A stretch of 64,000 nucleotides of DNA, taken from the NCBI RefSeq assembly GCF_014174495.1, contig NZ_JACJHR010000001.1:186001-250000 (forward strand). Reading direction: 5' to 3'. Below the pieces are notes generated by a model. It was not told where the DNA came from and did no database searches. It was given only the letters and a program-made list of their open reading frames with translations. Positions 51,807 through 60,019 of the stretch are shown here, piece after piece. The DNA comes from Amycolatopsis echigonensis. GTDB taxonomy: Bacteria > Actinomycetota > Actinomycetes > Mycobacteriales > Pseudonocardiaceae. Numbering within the stretch: position 1 is the first letter of the stretch; each line of letters opens with the position of its first letter. A program made the position numbers and the translations under genes.

Positions 51807-53513
51807 GTGAGCAACGGCGCTGAGGTCACCGGCTACCAGGCATTCCGCGCGGCGCGGGACTATCTGCAGGCCCATCGCGAGGACTACGACACCGCTTACC
51901 GCGAGTTCTCGTGGCCGCGGCTGGACGAGTTCAACTGGGCGCTGGACTGGTTCGACACCGTCGCGGCGGACCCGGCGAACGCGCAGCGGTACGCGCTGTG
52001 GATCGTCGAAGAGGACGGCACCGAGAACCGCTGGACGTTCCCGGAGATGTCGGCCCGGTCCAACCAGGTGGCGAACTGGCTGCGCGGCCTCGGCGTCGCT
52101 CGCGGCGACCGGGTGATCGTCATGCTCGGCAACCAGGGCGAGCTGTGGGAAACCATCCTCGCCGCGATCAAGCTGGGCGCCGTCGTGATCCCGGCGTCGA
52201 CCCTGCTCGGCCCGGCCGACCTCGTGGACCGGGTCGAGCGCGGCCACGCGAAGCACGTGATCGTCCGCGCGGTCGACACGGAGAAGTTCGCCGACGTCGC
52301 GGGCGACTACACGCGGATCGCGGTCGGCGAACCGGTTTCCGGGTGGCACGCCTTCGACACCGCGTACGCCTCGTCTGCCGACTTCGCCCCGGACGGCGTC
52401 ACCCGCGCCGAGGACCCGCTGCTGCTGTACTTCACCTCAGGCACCACCGCGAAGCCGAAACTCGTGCAGCACACGCACGTTTCCTATCCGGTCGGCCATC
52501 TGTCCACAATGTACTGGATCGGGCTGGAACCGGGCGACGTCCACCTCAACATCTCGTCGCCGGGCTGGGCCAAGCACGCGTGGAGCAACTTCTTCGCGCC
52601 GTGGAACGCCGAAGCTACGGTGTTCCTGTACAACTACACGCGGTTCGACGCGGCGGCTCTGATGGCGCAGATGGACCGCTGCGGCATCACCAGCTTCTGC
52701 GCGCCGCCGACGGTGTGGCGGATGCTGATCCAGGCCGACCTCAGCGCGCTGAAGACGCCGCCGAAGAAGGTCGTCGGCGCGGGGGAGCCGCTCAACCCCG
52801 AGGTGATCGAGCAGGTCGAGAAGGCCTGGGGCGTCACCATCCGGGACGGGTTCGGGCAGACCGAGACCAGCGTCCAGGTGGCGAACACGCCGGGCCAGGA
52901 CGTCGTGGCCGGTTCGATGGGCCGCCCGCTGCCCGGGTTCGCGGTCGCGCTGGTCGACCCGGTCACCGGCGAGCGCGCGAGAGAGGGCGAGATCTGCCTC
53001 GACCTGGCGCACCGCCCGGTCGGCCTGATGGCGGGCTACGCGGACGACGACGAACGCACGTCGGCGGCGTTCGCGGGCGGCTACTACCACACCGGAGACG
53101 TCGGCTCGATCGACGAACGCGGCTACATCACGTACGTCGGCCGCACCGACGACGTCTTCAAGGCGTCGGACTACCGGATCTCGCCGTTCGAGCTGGAGAG
53201 CGTCCTGCTGGAGCACGAAGCGGTCGCCGAGGCGGCTGTCGTGCCCGCGCCGGACCCGATCCGGCTGGCCGTGCCCAAGGCGTACGTCGTGCTCGCCTCC
53301 GGGCACGAGCCGAACGCCGAGACCGCACGGGCGATCCTCGCGTACGCGCGGGAGCACCTCGCGCCGTACAAGCGGATCCGGCGGCTGCAGTTCGGGGACC
53401 TGCCGAAGACCATTTCGGGCAAGATCCGCCGCGTTGAACTGCGCGGCCGCGAAAGCGGCGAGCGGCCCGAGGGCGAGTTCCGCGAGGACGACTTCCCGGA
53501 TCTCAAGTCCTGA
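51807..53513 (+). CDS. Acyl-CoA synthetase (AMP-forming), medium-chain ACSM-like
   Basis: A 568-residue ANL-family ligase. The AMP-binding P-loop is YFTSGTTAKPK (~209-219), A5 is DGFGQTETS and A7/A8 is YYHTGDVGSIDERGYITYVGRTDDVFK. The terminal catalytic Lys lies in PKTISGKIRR. The long N-terminus and the HLNISSPGWAKHAWSN segment resemble acetyl-CoA synthetase-like/medium-chain (ACSM) enzymes. It activates a carboxylic acid as a CoA thioester, feeding the adjacent crotonase. GTG start, with GAGGAGTACGAC upstream. Confidence 0.92.
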   Translation: MSNGAEVTGYQAFRAARDYLQAHREDYDTAYREFSWPRLDEFNWALDWFDTVAADPANAQRYALWIVEEDGTENRWTFPEMSARSNQVANWLRGLGVARGDRVIVMLGNQGELWETILAAIKLGAVVIPASTLLGPADLVDRVERGHAKHVIVRAVDTEKFADVAGDYTRIAVGEPVSGWHAFDTAYASSADFAPDGVTRAEDPLLLYFTSGTTAKPKLVQHTHVSYPVGHLSTMYWIGLEPGDVHLNISSPGWAKHAWSNFFAPWNAEATVFLYNYTRFDAAALMAQMDRCGITSFCAPPTVWRMLIQADLSALKTPPKKVVGAGEPLNPEVIEQVEKAWGVTIRDGFGQTETSVQVANTPGQDVVAGSMGRPLPGFAVALVDPVTGERAREGEICLDLAHRPVGLMAGYADDDERTSAAFAGGYYHTGDVGSIDERGYITYVGRTDDVFKASDYRISPFELESVLLEHEAVAEAAVVPAPDPIRLAVPKAYVVLASGHEPNAETARAILAYAREHLAPYKRIRRLQFGDLPKTISGKIRRVELRGRESGERPEGEFREDDFPDLKS

Positions 53514-53518
53514 GAAGC

Positions 53519-53552
53519 GGTTCCGGCCGGGTGTCGTTACTCGGCCGGAACC
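53519..53552. terminator. Hairpin at the convergent 3' ends
   Basis: GGTTCCGGCCG (53519-53529) pairs perfectly with CGGCCGGAACC (53542-53552), 12-nt loop. It begins 5 nt after the acyl-CoA synthetase stop and overlaps the 3' end of the convergent lipoprotein gene. Confidence 0.7.
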
Positions 53553-54055
53553 ACCGCCGCCAGCACGGTCTGCTCGCCCTTGCTGCACGTGGTGCCGCCC
53601 TGCGCGGCGGGCGGGCCGGAAACGCACAGCCAGCCGTCGACGGTCGCGTTGACCGGGTTGTTCGAGCCCGCGGCCTGGCGGCCGTTGATCGCCTGGTGGA
53701 ACTTCTCGACCAGAGCCATCGCGTCCGCGCACGGGATGGCTTTGTTGTCGTAGACGTACAACGTCATCCCGCTCGCCGCGGTGACGGTGCCGCACGTGCC
53801 CGGAGCGGACGGCGGAGGCTGGTTCGACGGCTTCGGCGCGGCCGCGGTGCTGCTGGGCGCGGCGGGCGGGCTGCTCGCGCCGGCGGTCTGCGGCAGCGGC
53901 GGCGGAGCGTGCGTGCTCGGCGCGGCCGAGGCGATCGCGGAGGGCGCCGACGACGCGGCCGCGGGTGGCGCTTGATCCCCCGAACAGGCGGTGAGCGCGG
54001 GCAAAACCACCACAGCCGCGCACAGCGGCCCGTACACGGTTTTCGACGGGAGCAC
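53537..54055 (-). CDS. Secreted lipoprotein of unknown function
   Basis: A 172-residue protein with lipobox LTAC (Cys24) after the hydrophobic VYGPLCAAVVVLPA. A Pro/Ala/Ser-rich linker covers residues ~30-80. A compact C-terminal domain (~85-172) has three or four Cys residues, likely disulfide-bonded, and contains LYVYDNKAIPCADAMALVEKFH and TVDGWLCVSG. This resembles small cell-surface domains common in Pseudonocardiaceae. The GTG at 54055 follows GAGAAAGGATCGCG. No function can be assigned. Confidence 0.8.
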   Translation of the reverse strand: MLPSKTVYGPLCAAVVVLPALTACSGDQAPPAAASSAPSAIASAAPSTHAPPPLPQTAGASSPPAAPSSTAAAPKPSNQPPPSAPGTCGTVTAASGMTLYVYDNKAIPCADAMALVEKFHQAINGRQAAGSNNPVNATVDGWLCVSGPPAAQGGTTCSKGEQTVLAAVVPAE

Positions 54056-54326
54056 CGCGATCCTTTCTCCGGGGTCGCGCTCATTCTGGCCCCTCGCGCC
54101 CCCGCTGAGCGGCACCGACACACCGGAGCGGCCGGTGTTCAGTCTACTGTGGACGGTTGGTTTCCGGTTCCGGACTGAGAAATCCGCATCGCCGGGGCGC
54201 ATCGTTCGGAGGAATCCGGCCCGGGGCGGTTAACGCTCGGCGGGCCCGCGCCGACGTACAGGACAGGCGCCCCGCGCGCTCCAGGTCCCCGAAGCCCGAC
54301 GCCAGAGAGCACGAGTCACCGAGAGC

Positions 54327-54560
54327 ATGAGCCCCGAAACCGCCCCCGCAGCCGACCCCGACGCCCCGACCGACCCGCCGACCGAACCCTGCAGCGTGGT
54401 GTGGTGCGGCGGCCGCCCCTACGTCCTCGAAGCCGGAGCCGTGCGCCCGCGCTGGGTGGGCACCGACGGCCGCGGCCGTCCGGAAACGCTGAGCAACGCG
54501 CAGCTGCGGCGCCGCGGATGGAGCCACCGCCGCGCGGCCAGCAGGCGGCACACCCGCTGA
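54327..54560 (+). CDS. Small hypothetical protein
   Basis: A 77-residue ORF with an acidic Pro/Asp-rich N-terminus, a central PCSVVWCGGRPYVLEAGAVR containing two Cys, and a basic C-terminus (RRRGWSHRRAASRRHTR). The ATG is preceded by GAGAGCATGAGCC, a weak ribosome binding site. Composition and codon-position GC are consistent with coding, but I recognise no family. Confidence 0.5.
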   Translation: MSPETAPAADPDAPTDPPTEPCSVVWCGGRPYVLEAGAVRPRWVGTDGRGRPETLSNAQLRRRGWSHRRAASRRHTR

Positions 54561-55403
54561 GACTTCCGCCGGACCGCGGCCGGAACCGGGGAGGGGTTCC
54601 GGCCGCGGCCCGGCGGATCCGCCGGATTCCGTGCCACCGCACCGATTCACCCCCGGCTTCGGCCCCGGGCGCGGATGCGTTCCCGGGTGCGGATACGCCC
54701 CGGTGCCGATTCGTCCCCGGCATCGATTCACGCGCGGGGCATCGCCCGTGCGGCCGTGTGCCGCCGACCCGCTTGCGGTCGATCCACCCGGGCCGCCGGT
54801 CTGCTTGCGCCGCCGATCCGCTCCCGCGAGCGATGCGCTCGCGTGGCCGATCTGCTCGCGCCGTCGGCGGAATCGGTCCAGCGCCGGACGAGCAGGGTCC
54901 GTTCGATCCTCCGCCGCGCTGAGCGCCCGCATGCGGCACATCGGGTGGGTTCAATGCACCGAACGCCGCATTGGGCGCATCTGACGCATTCACTGCCACC
55001 TTGGGACGTTCTCGGCAGCGCGGTGTGCTTGCGGGTTCGCTGTCGCGATGCGGAGCACCCGTTGAGCCGAGACGGCCCCTAGGGCTTCGCACCCGCAGAA
55101 GTCCGTGAGGGGCACCGATTCCCTCAAAGGCCCTCGCCGACCTCGGCCTCGCGAGCCCGGCCTGTCGGCAGGGGGCGAGAAGCCCCGCGCGCTAGTGCGA
55201 AAGGCTCACTTGGGGACGCCCGAGAACCAGACGCCGCGCCGACCAGCGATGCCGCTCCGTCTGGGCGGGAGGCACCGACTGCGGCAAGCGGGCGCCAAGG
55301 CCGCCCGCCCTTCGCGCCCCGGACCGCCGCCTGCCGAGGCGGAACCCCTGAACTTCACCCGCCGGGAGAAACCTCGCGCCCGCGCTCGCTCTAGGCTGGC
55401 CGC
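54561..55403. other. 843-bp gene-poor region
   Basis: No convincing coding region on either strand; the open frames are Arg- and Ala-rich and change with each repeat unit. The region contains a degenerate 17-bp tandem repeat (54643-54864), and at 55102-55130 a partial copy of the GTGAGGG...GATTCCCTCA palindrome core. Confidence 0.6.
54643..54864. repeat. Degenerate ~17-bp tandem repeat (minisatellite)
   Basis: Units beginning CGAT or CGGT and resembling CGATCCGCTCGCGCCGC recur. Unit starts at 54780, 54797, 54814, 54831, 54848 and 54865 are exactly 17 bp apart. Earlier units (54672, 54690, 54707, 54724, 54743, 54765) are spaced 15-22 bp and are more diverged. A 17-bp period shifts the reading frame each unit, so a coding origin is unlikely. 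Confidence 0.75.
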
Positions 55404-56000
55404 GTGACCACGGTCCCCGACGAGCCCAAGACGGAGCCCTCCCTGTGGCGGCAGGCGCTCAACGTTCCCAACCTGCTGTCCCTGCTGCGCCTGGCGGGCG
55501 TCCCGGTGTTCCTGTGGCTGCTGCTCGGCCCGAAAGAGGACGGCTGGGCGCTCGCCCTGCTGATCTTCTCCGCGCTCACCGACTGGCTCGACGGCAAGCT
55601 CGCCCGCTGGCTGGACCAGATGTCGCGGCTCGGGCAGCTGCTCGACCCCGCCGCGGACCGGCTCTACATCCTCGCCACGCTCGTCGCGTTCCTGATCCGC
55701 GACATCGTCCCGTGGTGGGTCGTCGTCCCGCTGGTGCTGCGCGAGCTGGTCCTGGGCGTCTGCGTGCTGCTGCTGCGCCGCGGCGGGTTCGCGCCGCCCG
55801 AGGTCACCTACATCGGCAAGGGCGCGACCTTCGTCCTGATGTACGCCTTCCCGTTCCTGCTGCTCACGCAGGGCGGCTCGGACGTAGCCGCGGTCGCGCG
55901 GCCGATCGCGTACGCGTTCATGGTGTGGGGCGGCGTCCTGTATGTCTGGTCCGGCGCGCTCTACGTCGTGCAGGCGGCTCGCGCGCTGCGCACCCGGTGA
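55404..56000 (+). CDS. CDP-alcohol phosphatidyltransferase (PgsA/cardiolipin synthase-type)
   Basis: A 198-residue membrane enzyme with about five to six transmembrane helices. The CDP-alcohol motif D(x)2DG(x)2AR...G(x)3D(x)3D is complete in TDWLDGKLARWLDQ and GQLLDPAADRLY (~56-86). It transfers a phosphatidyl group from CDP-diacylglycerol to an alcohol such as glycerol-3-phosphate or phosphatidylglycerol. GTG start at 55404. It sits upstream of gcvH, as in related actinomycetes. Which phospholipid it makes is not determinable from sequence alone. Confidence 0.9.
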   Translation: MTTVPDEPKTEPSLWRQALNVPNLLSLLRLAGVPVFLWLLLGPKEDGWALALLIFSALTDWLDGKLARWLDQMSRLGQLLDPAADRLYILATLVAFLIRDIVPWWVVVPLVLRELVLGVCVLLLRRGGFAPPEVTYIGKGATFVLMYAFPFLLLTQGGSDVAAVARPIAYAFMVWGGVLYVWSGALYVVQAARALRTR

Positions 56001-56046
56001 TAGAAGATTGTCCGCAGGAAAGCCAGCATCAGGAAGGGGAGCGGCG

Positions 56047-56430
56047 TTGACCACTCCGGAAGAACTGCGCTACACCGAGGAACACGAGTGGGTCGCGACC
56101 CGCGAGGGTTCGCTCGTGCGGGTGGGCATCACCGAGTACGCGCAGGACCAGCTCGGCGACGTCGTGTTCGTCGACCTGCCCGAGGTCGGCAAGCAGGTCG
56201 GCGCGGGGGACCCGTTCGGCGAGGTCGAGTCCACGAAGAGCGTCTCGGAGCTGTTCGCGCCGGTCGACGGCGAGATCGTGGCCGTCAACTCCGCGGTCTC
56301 CGATTCGCCGGAGCTCATCAACTCCGACCCCTACGGCGAGGGCTGGCTCGTGGAGATCCGGCTCGACGACCCGGCCGGTCTCGAGGCGCTGCTCGAGGCC
56401 GAGGCCTACCAGGCGCTCATCAAGGGCTGA
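56047..56430 (+). CDS. gcvH: Glycine cleavage system H protein
   Basis: A 127-residue lipoyl-domain protein. Lys64 in VESTKSVSELF is the lipoylation site; HEWV near the start and GEGWLVEIRL near the end are typical. It shuttles the aminomethyl group between GcvP and GcvT. The TTG at 56047, with AAGGGGAGCGGCG upstream, gives the family N-terminus TPEELRYTEEHEW. It precedes garA, as in mycobacteria. No gcvP or gcvT is in the window. Confidence 0.95.
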   Translation: MTTPEELRYTEEHEWVATREGSLVRVGITEYAQDQLGDVVFVDLPEVGKQVGAGDPFGEVESTKSVSELFAPVDGEIVAVNSAVSDSPELINSDPYGEGWLVEIRLDDPAGLEALLEAEAYQALIKG

Positions 56431-56555
56431 GCCGCCCGGCCCGGCACCCGGAGCCTCAAGGGGAGCCCGAGGGTTCCGGGCCGGTCGGGCACGGTACGTT
56501 GGCAGCTACACGTTCTTGGTCGATGACAACACTTCATGCGTAGAGGAGAGCTCAG

Positions 56556-57026
56556 GTGAGCACGAACGACGGGCCCGGCGTTCCCCCGGAGCAGTCTCCG
56601 GAGCGGACCTCTGTCTTCCGGGCCGATTTCCTGGCCGACATGGAAGGCCAGCAGGAGTCCGCGCCGGCCGCCGAGGCACCGGTGCAGGGCGTCGACGCCC
56701 TTCCGCCGGGTTCCGCCCTCCTGGTCGTGAAGCGCGGGCCCAACGCGGGCTCCCGCTTCCTGCTCGACCGCGACACCACCAGCGCGGGACGGCACCCCGA
56801 CAGCGACATCTTCCTCGACGACGTCACGGTTTCCCGCCGCCACGCGGAATTCCGGCGCGAGGGCGGGGAGTTCGTCGTGATCGACGTGGGCAGCCTGAAC
56901 GGCACCTACGTCAACCGCGAGCCGGTCGACCAGGCCGTCCTCGCCGGCGGCGACGAGGTGCAGATCGGCAAGTTCCGCCTGGTCTTCCTGACCGGCCCGG
57001 GGCACGGGGGCCAGGGGGCGCAGTGA
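56556..57026 (+). CDS. garA: FHA-domain protein GarA/OdhI
   Basis: A 156-residue regulator of 2-oxoglutarate metabolism. In the unphosphorylated state GarA inhibits 2-oxoglutarate dehydrogenase and affects glutamate enzymes. The FHA domain (~70-150) has GRHPDSDI, VSRRHAEF and GSLNGTYVN. The N-terminal kinase motif is ERTSVF (Thr18), whereas mycobacterial GarA has ETTS with two adjacent Thr sites; only the second (PknB-type) Thr is kept. GTG at 56556 after GAGGAGAGCTCAG. Its stop overlaps the MerR start (GTGA). Confidence 0.93.
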   Translation: MSTNDGPGVPPEQSPERTSVFRADFLADMEGQQESAPAAEAPVQGVDALPPGSALLVVKRGPNAGSRFLLDRDTTSAGRHPDSDIFLDDVTVSRRHAEFRREGGEFVVIDVGSLNGTYVNREPVDQAVLAGGDEVQIGKFRLVFLTGPGHGGQGAQ

Positions 57027-57793
57027 CGGCGGCCGGGCAGCCCGGTCGTCAGGAGGCCCGGCGGGACGGGTTGAGCATCGGGGCGGTGCTCGCGCAGCTG
57101 CGCGGGGACTTCCCCGATGTCACGATTTCCAAGATCCGCTTCCTCGAGGCGGAAGGCCTGGTCCGCCCGGGCCGCACGCCCTCGGGATACCGGCAGTTCT
57201 CGCCCGCGGACGTGGAACGCCTGCGGTACGTGCTGTCGGCGCAGCGCGACCACTACCTCCCGCTGAAGGTCATCAAGGAGCAGCTCGACGCGGCCGACGC
57301 GGGCGCGCAACCGCCCGCGCCGGTCCCGGCGGCCCCCCAGCTGCCGCGGCGGCTCGTGCCGCTCGGCGACGGGAGCGATCCGGCCGGACTGCCCGCGGCG
57401 GCGGACTTCGAGACCGGGCCGGACACCCGGCTCACCCAGGAAGACCTGCTGGACCAGGCGGGCATCGACGACGCGATGCTGGCCGAGCTGTGCCAGTACG
57501 GCCTGCTGCGCCCCGGCGCGGCGGGTTTTTTCGGCCCGGAATCGGTGCTGATCGCGCGCACCGTCAAGGCGATGACCGAATTCGGGCTCGAACCGCGGCA
57601 TCTGCGCGCGTTCCGCGCCGCGGCCGACCGCGAGGTCGGCCTGCTGGAGCAGATCGTGACCCCGGCGTACCGGCATCGTGACGCGGACGCGAAAGCCCGC
57701 GCGGACGAGGTCGTGCGCGAGCTGGCCGCGCTGTCGGTCACGCTGCACACGCTCCTCGTCAAAGCCGGCATCCGCGGGGTCGCCGGCGATTGA
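57023..57793 (+). CDS. ftsR: MerR-family regulator (FtsR/Rv1828-like)
   Basis: A 256-residue MerR protein. The winged HTH (~17-85) reads SIGAVLAQLRGDFPDVTISK, IRFLEAEGLVRPGRTPSGYR. The C-terminal domain (~130-256) lacks a Cys-rich metal site, as in Rv1828/FtsR, a regulator of cell division (ftsZ) and cell-wall genes. The order gcvH-garA-this gene-BFN-MerR is the conserved mycobacterial/actinobacterial one. GTG start overlaps the garA stop, so the pair is translationally coupled. Confidence 0.88.
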   Translation: MTAAGQPGRQEARRDGLSIGAVLAQLRGDFPDVTISKIRFLEAEGLVRPGRTPSGYRQFSPADVERLRYVLSAQRDHYLPLKVIKEQLDAADAGAQPPAPVPAAPQLPRRLVPLGDGSDPAGLPAAADFETGPDTRLTQEDLLDQAGIDDAMLAELCQYGLLRPGAAGFFGPESVLIARTVKAMTEFGLEPRHLRAFRAAADREVGLLEQIVTPAYRHRDADAKARADEVVRELAALSVTLHTLLVKAGIRGVAGD

Positions 57794-58006
57794 CCCCGCA
57801 TGCCCGAGACGCGGTTTTCGTCACTTGTCAATGACTGAACCTGAGCGCCGGGATGCCGTACCGTGAGAGACGGTTCGCGAGACCACGAACCGAGAAAGTC
57901 CGCTGCGAGCGAGCACAGCGCCCGGATGACGGGTAGCGTCGGAGACAACGGTCGTCAGCCGTCGCCAGCGCTGCGGCCCGTGTGCACGAGAGGGAGGCGA
58001 AGCCCG

Positions 58007-58480
58007 ATGAGCGAGATGCGCGTCGTCGGAGTGCGGGTCGAACTGCCCGCCAATCAGCCGATCTTGTTGCTGCGGGAGACCGAGGGCGAGCGGTACCTGC
58101 CGATCTGGATCGGCTCGGTCGAAGCCACCGCGATCGCCCTCGAACAGCAAGGCGTCCGGCCCGCCCGGCCGCTGACCCACGATCTCCTCAAAGAGGTCAT
58201 CGGCGCGCTCGGCCGCGAGCTCGAGCAGGTCGTGATCACCGACCTCAAGGAAGGCACGTTCTTCGCCGAGCTGGTCTTCGACGGCGACATCCGGGTCTCG
58301 GCCCGCCCGAGCGATTCGGTCGCGCTGGCGCTGCGGATCGGCGTCCCGATCCACGCGGTCGACGCGGTGCTCGAGGAAGCCGGGCTGATCATCCCGGACG
58401 AGCAGGAGGACGAGGTCGAGAAGTTCCGCGAGTTCCTCGACTCCGTGTCCCCGGAAGACTTCCGCGGCGCCGACACCTGA
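58007..58480 (+). CDS. Bifunctional nuclease (BFN/DUF151) family protein
   Basis: A 157-residue DUF151 protein. EMRVVGVRVELPANQPILLL, YLPIWIGSVEATAIALEQQG and RPSDSVALALRIGVPIHA are the family blocks. Plant and bacterial members show RNase/DNase activity, but the physiological role in actinobacteria is uncertain. It is conserved next to ftsR and the second MerR. The ATG at 58007 follows GAGGGAGGCGAAGCCCG. A 213-bp gap upstream suggests its own promoter. Confidence 0.9.
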   Translation: MSEMRVVGVRVELPANQPILLLRETEGERYLPIWIGSVEATAIALEQQGVRPARPLTHDLLKEVIGALGRELEQVVITDLKEGTFFAELVFDGDIRVSARPSDSVALALRIGVPIHAVDAVLEEAGLIIPDEQEDEVEKFREFLDSVSPEDFRGADT

Positions 58481-58517
58481 CCGGCCCCCTGCCCGGCGGC
58501 GTCCCGCCGGGCAGCGT

Positions 58518-59147
58518 TCACCGCGCGGTGGCGCGGGCGAACAGGTCGGCCAGCTCCCGGCCGTAGCGGTCCAGGTCGATGGCCGGATCCGCGGCGTACG
58601 CGGCCGCGACCCCGTCGATGGCCTGCGCGATCGAGAGCGCCGCGATGTCCGGCGAGATGTCGCCGAACGCTCCCTCTTCGCGGCCTTGTTCCAGCTGCCG
58701 CCGCAGCGCACCGGTGCGCAGCTGCCCGACCATGACGCCGGTCATCGCCCAGCCGTCGCGGTCGTCGGCGTGCGCGGCCATCTCGACCAGCACCCGCTCG
58801 CAGTGCGGATAGTCGCGCAGGAACGCGACCGAGGTTTCGATGTACGCGCGGAGGTTCCCCGGCCGGTCCGCCGGGTCGAGGCCTTCGCTGCGCCGGCGCA
58901 GGTATTCCGATTTGGTCTCGGACACCGTGCTCAGCACCGCCTGCATGAGGCCGGCCTTGTTCGTGAAGTGGTACGAGATCAGCCGCGTGCTGCTGAGCCC
59001 GGCCCGCTCCTTGATGCGCGCGAAGGTGGTGCGCGCGTACCCGTGGTCGGCGATCGTGGCGATGGTCGCGCCGATGATCTGCGCCCGGGTGGTCGCCTCG
59101 GTGACGCTGAGGCCGAGTTCGGCTTGCGTGTCGATGCTTACCTGCAT
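58518..59147 (-). CDS. TetR-family regulator
   Basis: A 209-residue TetR protein. The HTH (~18-60) includes IADHGYARTTFARIKERAGL and STRLISYHFTNKAGLM. The C-terminal domain carries a TetR_C fold with DGVAAAYAADPAID. It is on the opposite strand between the BFN and second MerR genes, which are adjacent in mycobacteria, so it looks inserted. The ATG at 59147 lies exactly at the predicted transcription start, and alternating GAGTAA half-sites overlap its own promoter, implying autorepression. Target genes are unknown. Confidence 0.88.
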   Translation of the reverse strand: MQVSIDTQAELGLSVTEATTRAQIIGATIATIADHGYARTTFARIKERAGLSSTRLISYHFTNKAGLMQAVLSTVSETKSEYLRRRSEGLDPADRPGNLRAYIETSVAFLRDYPHCERVLVEMAAHADDRDGWAMTGVMVGQLRTGALRRQLEQGREEGAFGDISPDIAALSIAQAIDGVAAAYAADPAIDLDRYGRELADLFARATAR

Positions 59148-59173
59148 GAGTAATAAGTTACTCGGCTGAGTAA
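59148..59173. promoter_or_regulatory. Three alternating half-sites, TetR autoregulatory operator
   Basis: GAGTAA (59148-59153), TTACTC (59158-59163) and GAGTAA (59168-59173) are each separated by 4 nt, giving two overlapping perfect 6-bp inverted repeats. They begin immediately upstream of the TetR ATG and cover the -10 and most of the spacer. Confidence 0.75.
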
Positions 59174-59183
59174 ACCAGGGCAA
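59155..59183 (-). promoter_or_regulatory. Promoter of the TetR gene (leaderless)
   Basis: On the minus strand, TTGCCC (59183-59178) and TAACTT (59160-59155) are 17 nt apart; the ATG at 59147 begins 7 nt after the -10, so the mRNA should start at the start codon. Confidence 0.65.
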
Positions 59184-59406
59184 TCCCGTACGGCGAACGG
59201 GCCAAAGCCTCGACACGGGCTTGAGGGGCGCCGCGCGTCGCGTTGACCGGGTCGCGGCGCAGCCTTACCGTCAAAGGCGGTAAATCGCCACGATGTGATT
59301 CGCCGACCCGGCGCGCTCGTGGCAGTTTTCCCCGGCCGATCCCGATCCTGGGCTCGACCGGCCTGTCGAACGCCCCGCCGCGAGGCCGGGCGAGGGGAGG
59401 CTTGCG

Positions 59407-59988
59407 GTGGTCGAGGCTGGTCGTCCGGAGAAACCCGCCGGACCTGTCGCCGACGGCGAGCAGGGCGAGCTGTTCCCCGACGCCTCGCTGCCCGACGAGC
59501 TGGTCGGCTACCGCGGTCCCGCGGCCTGCCAGATCGCCGGGATCACCTACCGTCAGCTGGACTACTGGGCGCGCACGAAGCTGGTCGCGCCCAGCATCCG
59601 GACGGCGCACGGTTCGGGGTCGCAGCGGCTCTACTCGTTCAAGGACATCCTGGTCCTCAAGGTCGTGAAACGCCTGCTGGACACCGGGGTCTCGCTGCAG
59701 AACATCCGCGTGGCGGTGGACCACCTGCGCGTGCGCGGGGTGCGCGACCTGGCGAAGGTCACGCTGTTCTCCGACGGCACCACGGTGTACGAATGCACGT
59801 CGCCGGAGGAGATCGTGGATCTGCTCCAGGGCGGCCAGGGCGTGTTCGGCATCGCGGTGAGCGGGGCGATGCAGGAGATCAGCGGCACGATCCACGAGTT
59901 CCCGGCCGAACGCGCCGACGGCGGACTGGTCGAGGCCGTCGTGCCGGACGAGCTGACGCAGCGCCGCAACGCCCGCCGCACGGGCTGA
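59407..59988 (+). CDS. MerR-family regulator (Rv1830-like)
   Basis: A 193-residue MerR-type protein. The HTH (~33-100) includes QIAGITYRQLDYWARTKLVA and SQRLYSFKDILVLKVVKRLL. The C-terminal half has VTLFSDGTTVYECTSPEEIVD and a gap-free globular domain. It corresponds in position to mycobacterial Rv1830. GTG start at 59407 after GAGGGGAGGCTTGCG. A glycine riboswitch begins 30-40 nt after the stop; the regulator itself is not downstream of it. Confidence 0.88.
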   Translation: MVEAGRPEKPAGPVADGEQGELFPDASLPDELVGYRGPAACQIAGITYRQLDYWARTKLVAPSIRTAHGSGSQRLYSFKDILVLKVVKRLLDTGVSLQNIRVAVDHLRVRGVRDLAKVTLFSDGTTVYECTSPEEIVDLLQGGQGVFGIAVSGAMQEISGTIHEFPAERADGGLVEAVVPDELTQRRNARRTG

Positions 59989-60019
59989 TCTTCCTCCGCG
60001 CTAGACTGGGCGCGCGATC

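Noticed and set aside
54643..54864. 17-bp repeats considered as a CRISPR array
   Set aside because: Units are contiguous with no unique spacers, too short and too variable, and no cas genes are nearby.
54675..55082. Open frames running through the minisatellite
   Set aside because: The 17-bp unit cycles through all frames, so the resulting Arg/Ala-rich peptides have no consistent repeat; no start signals.
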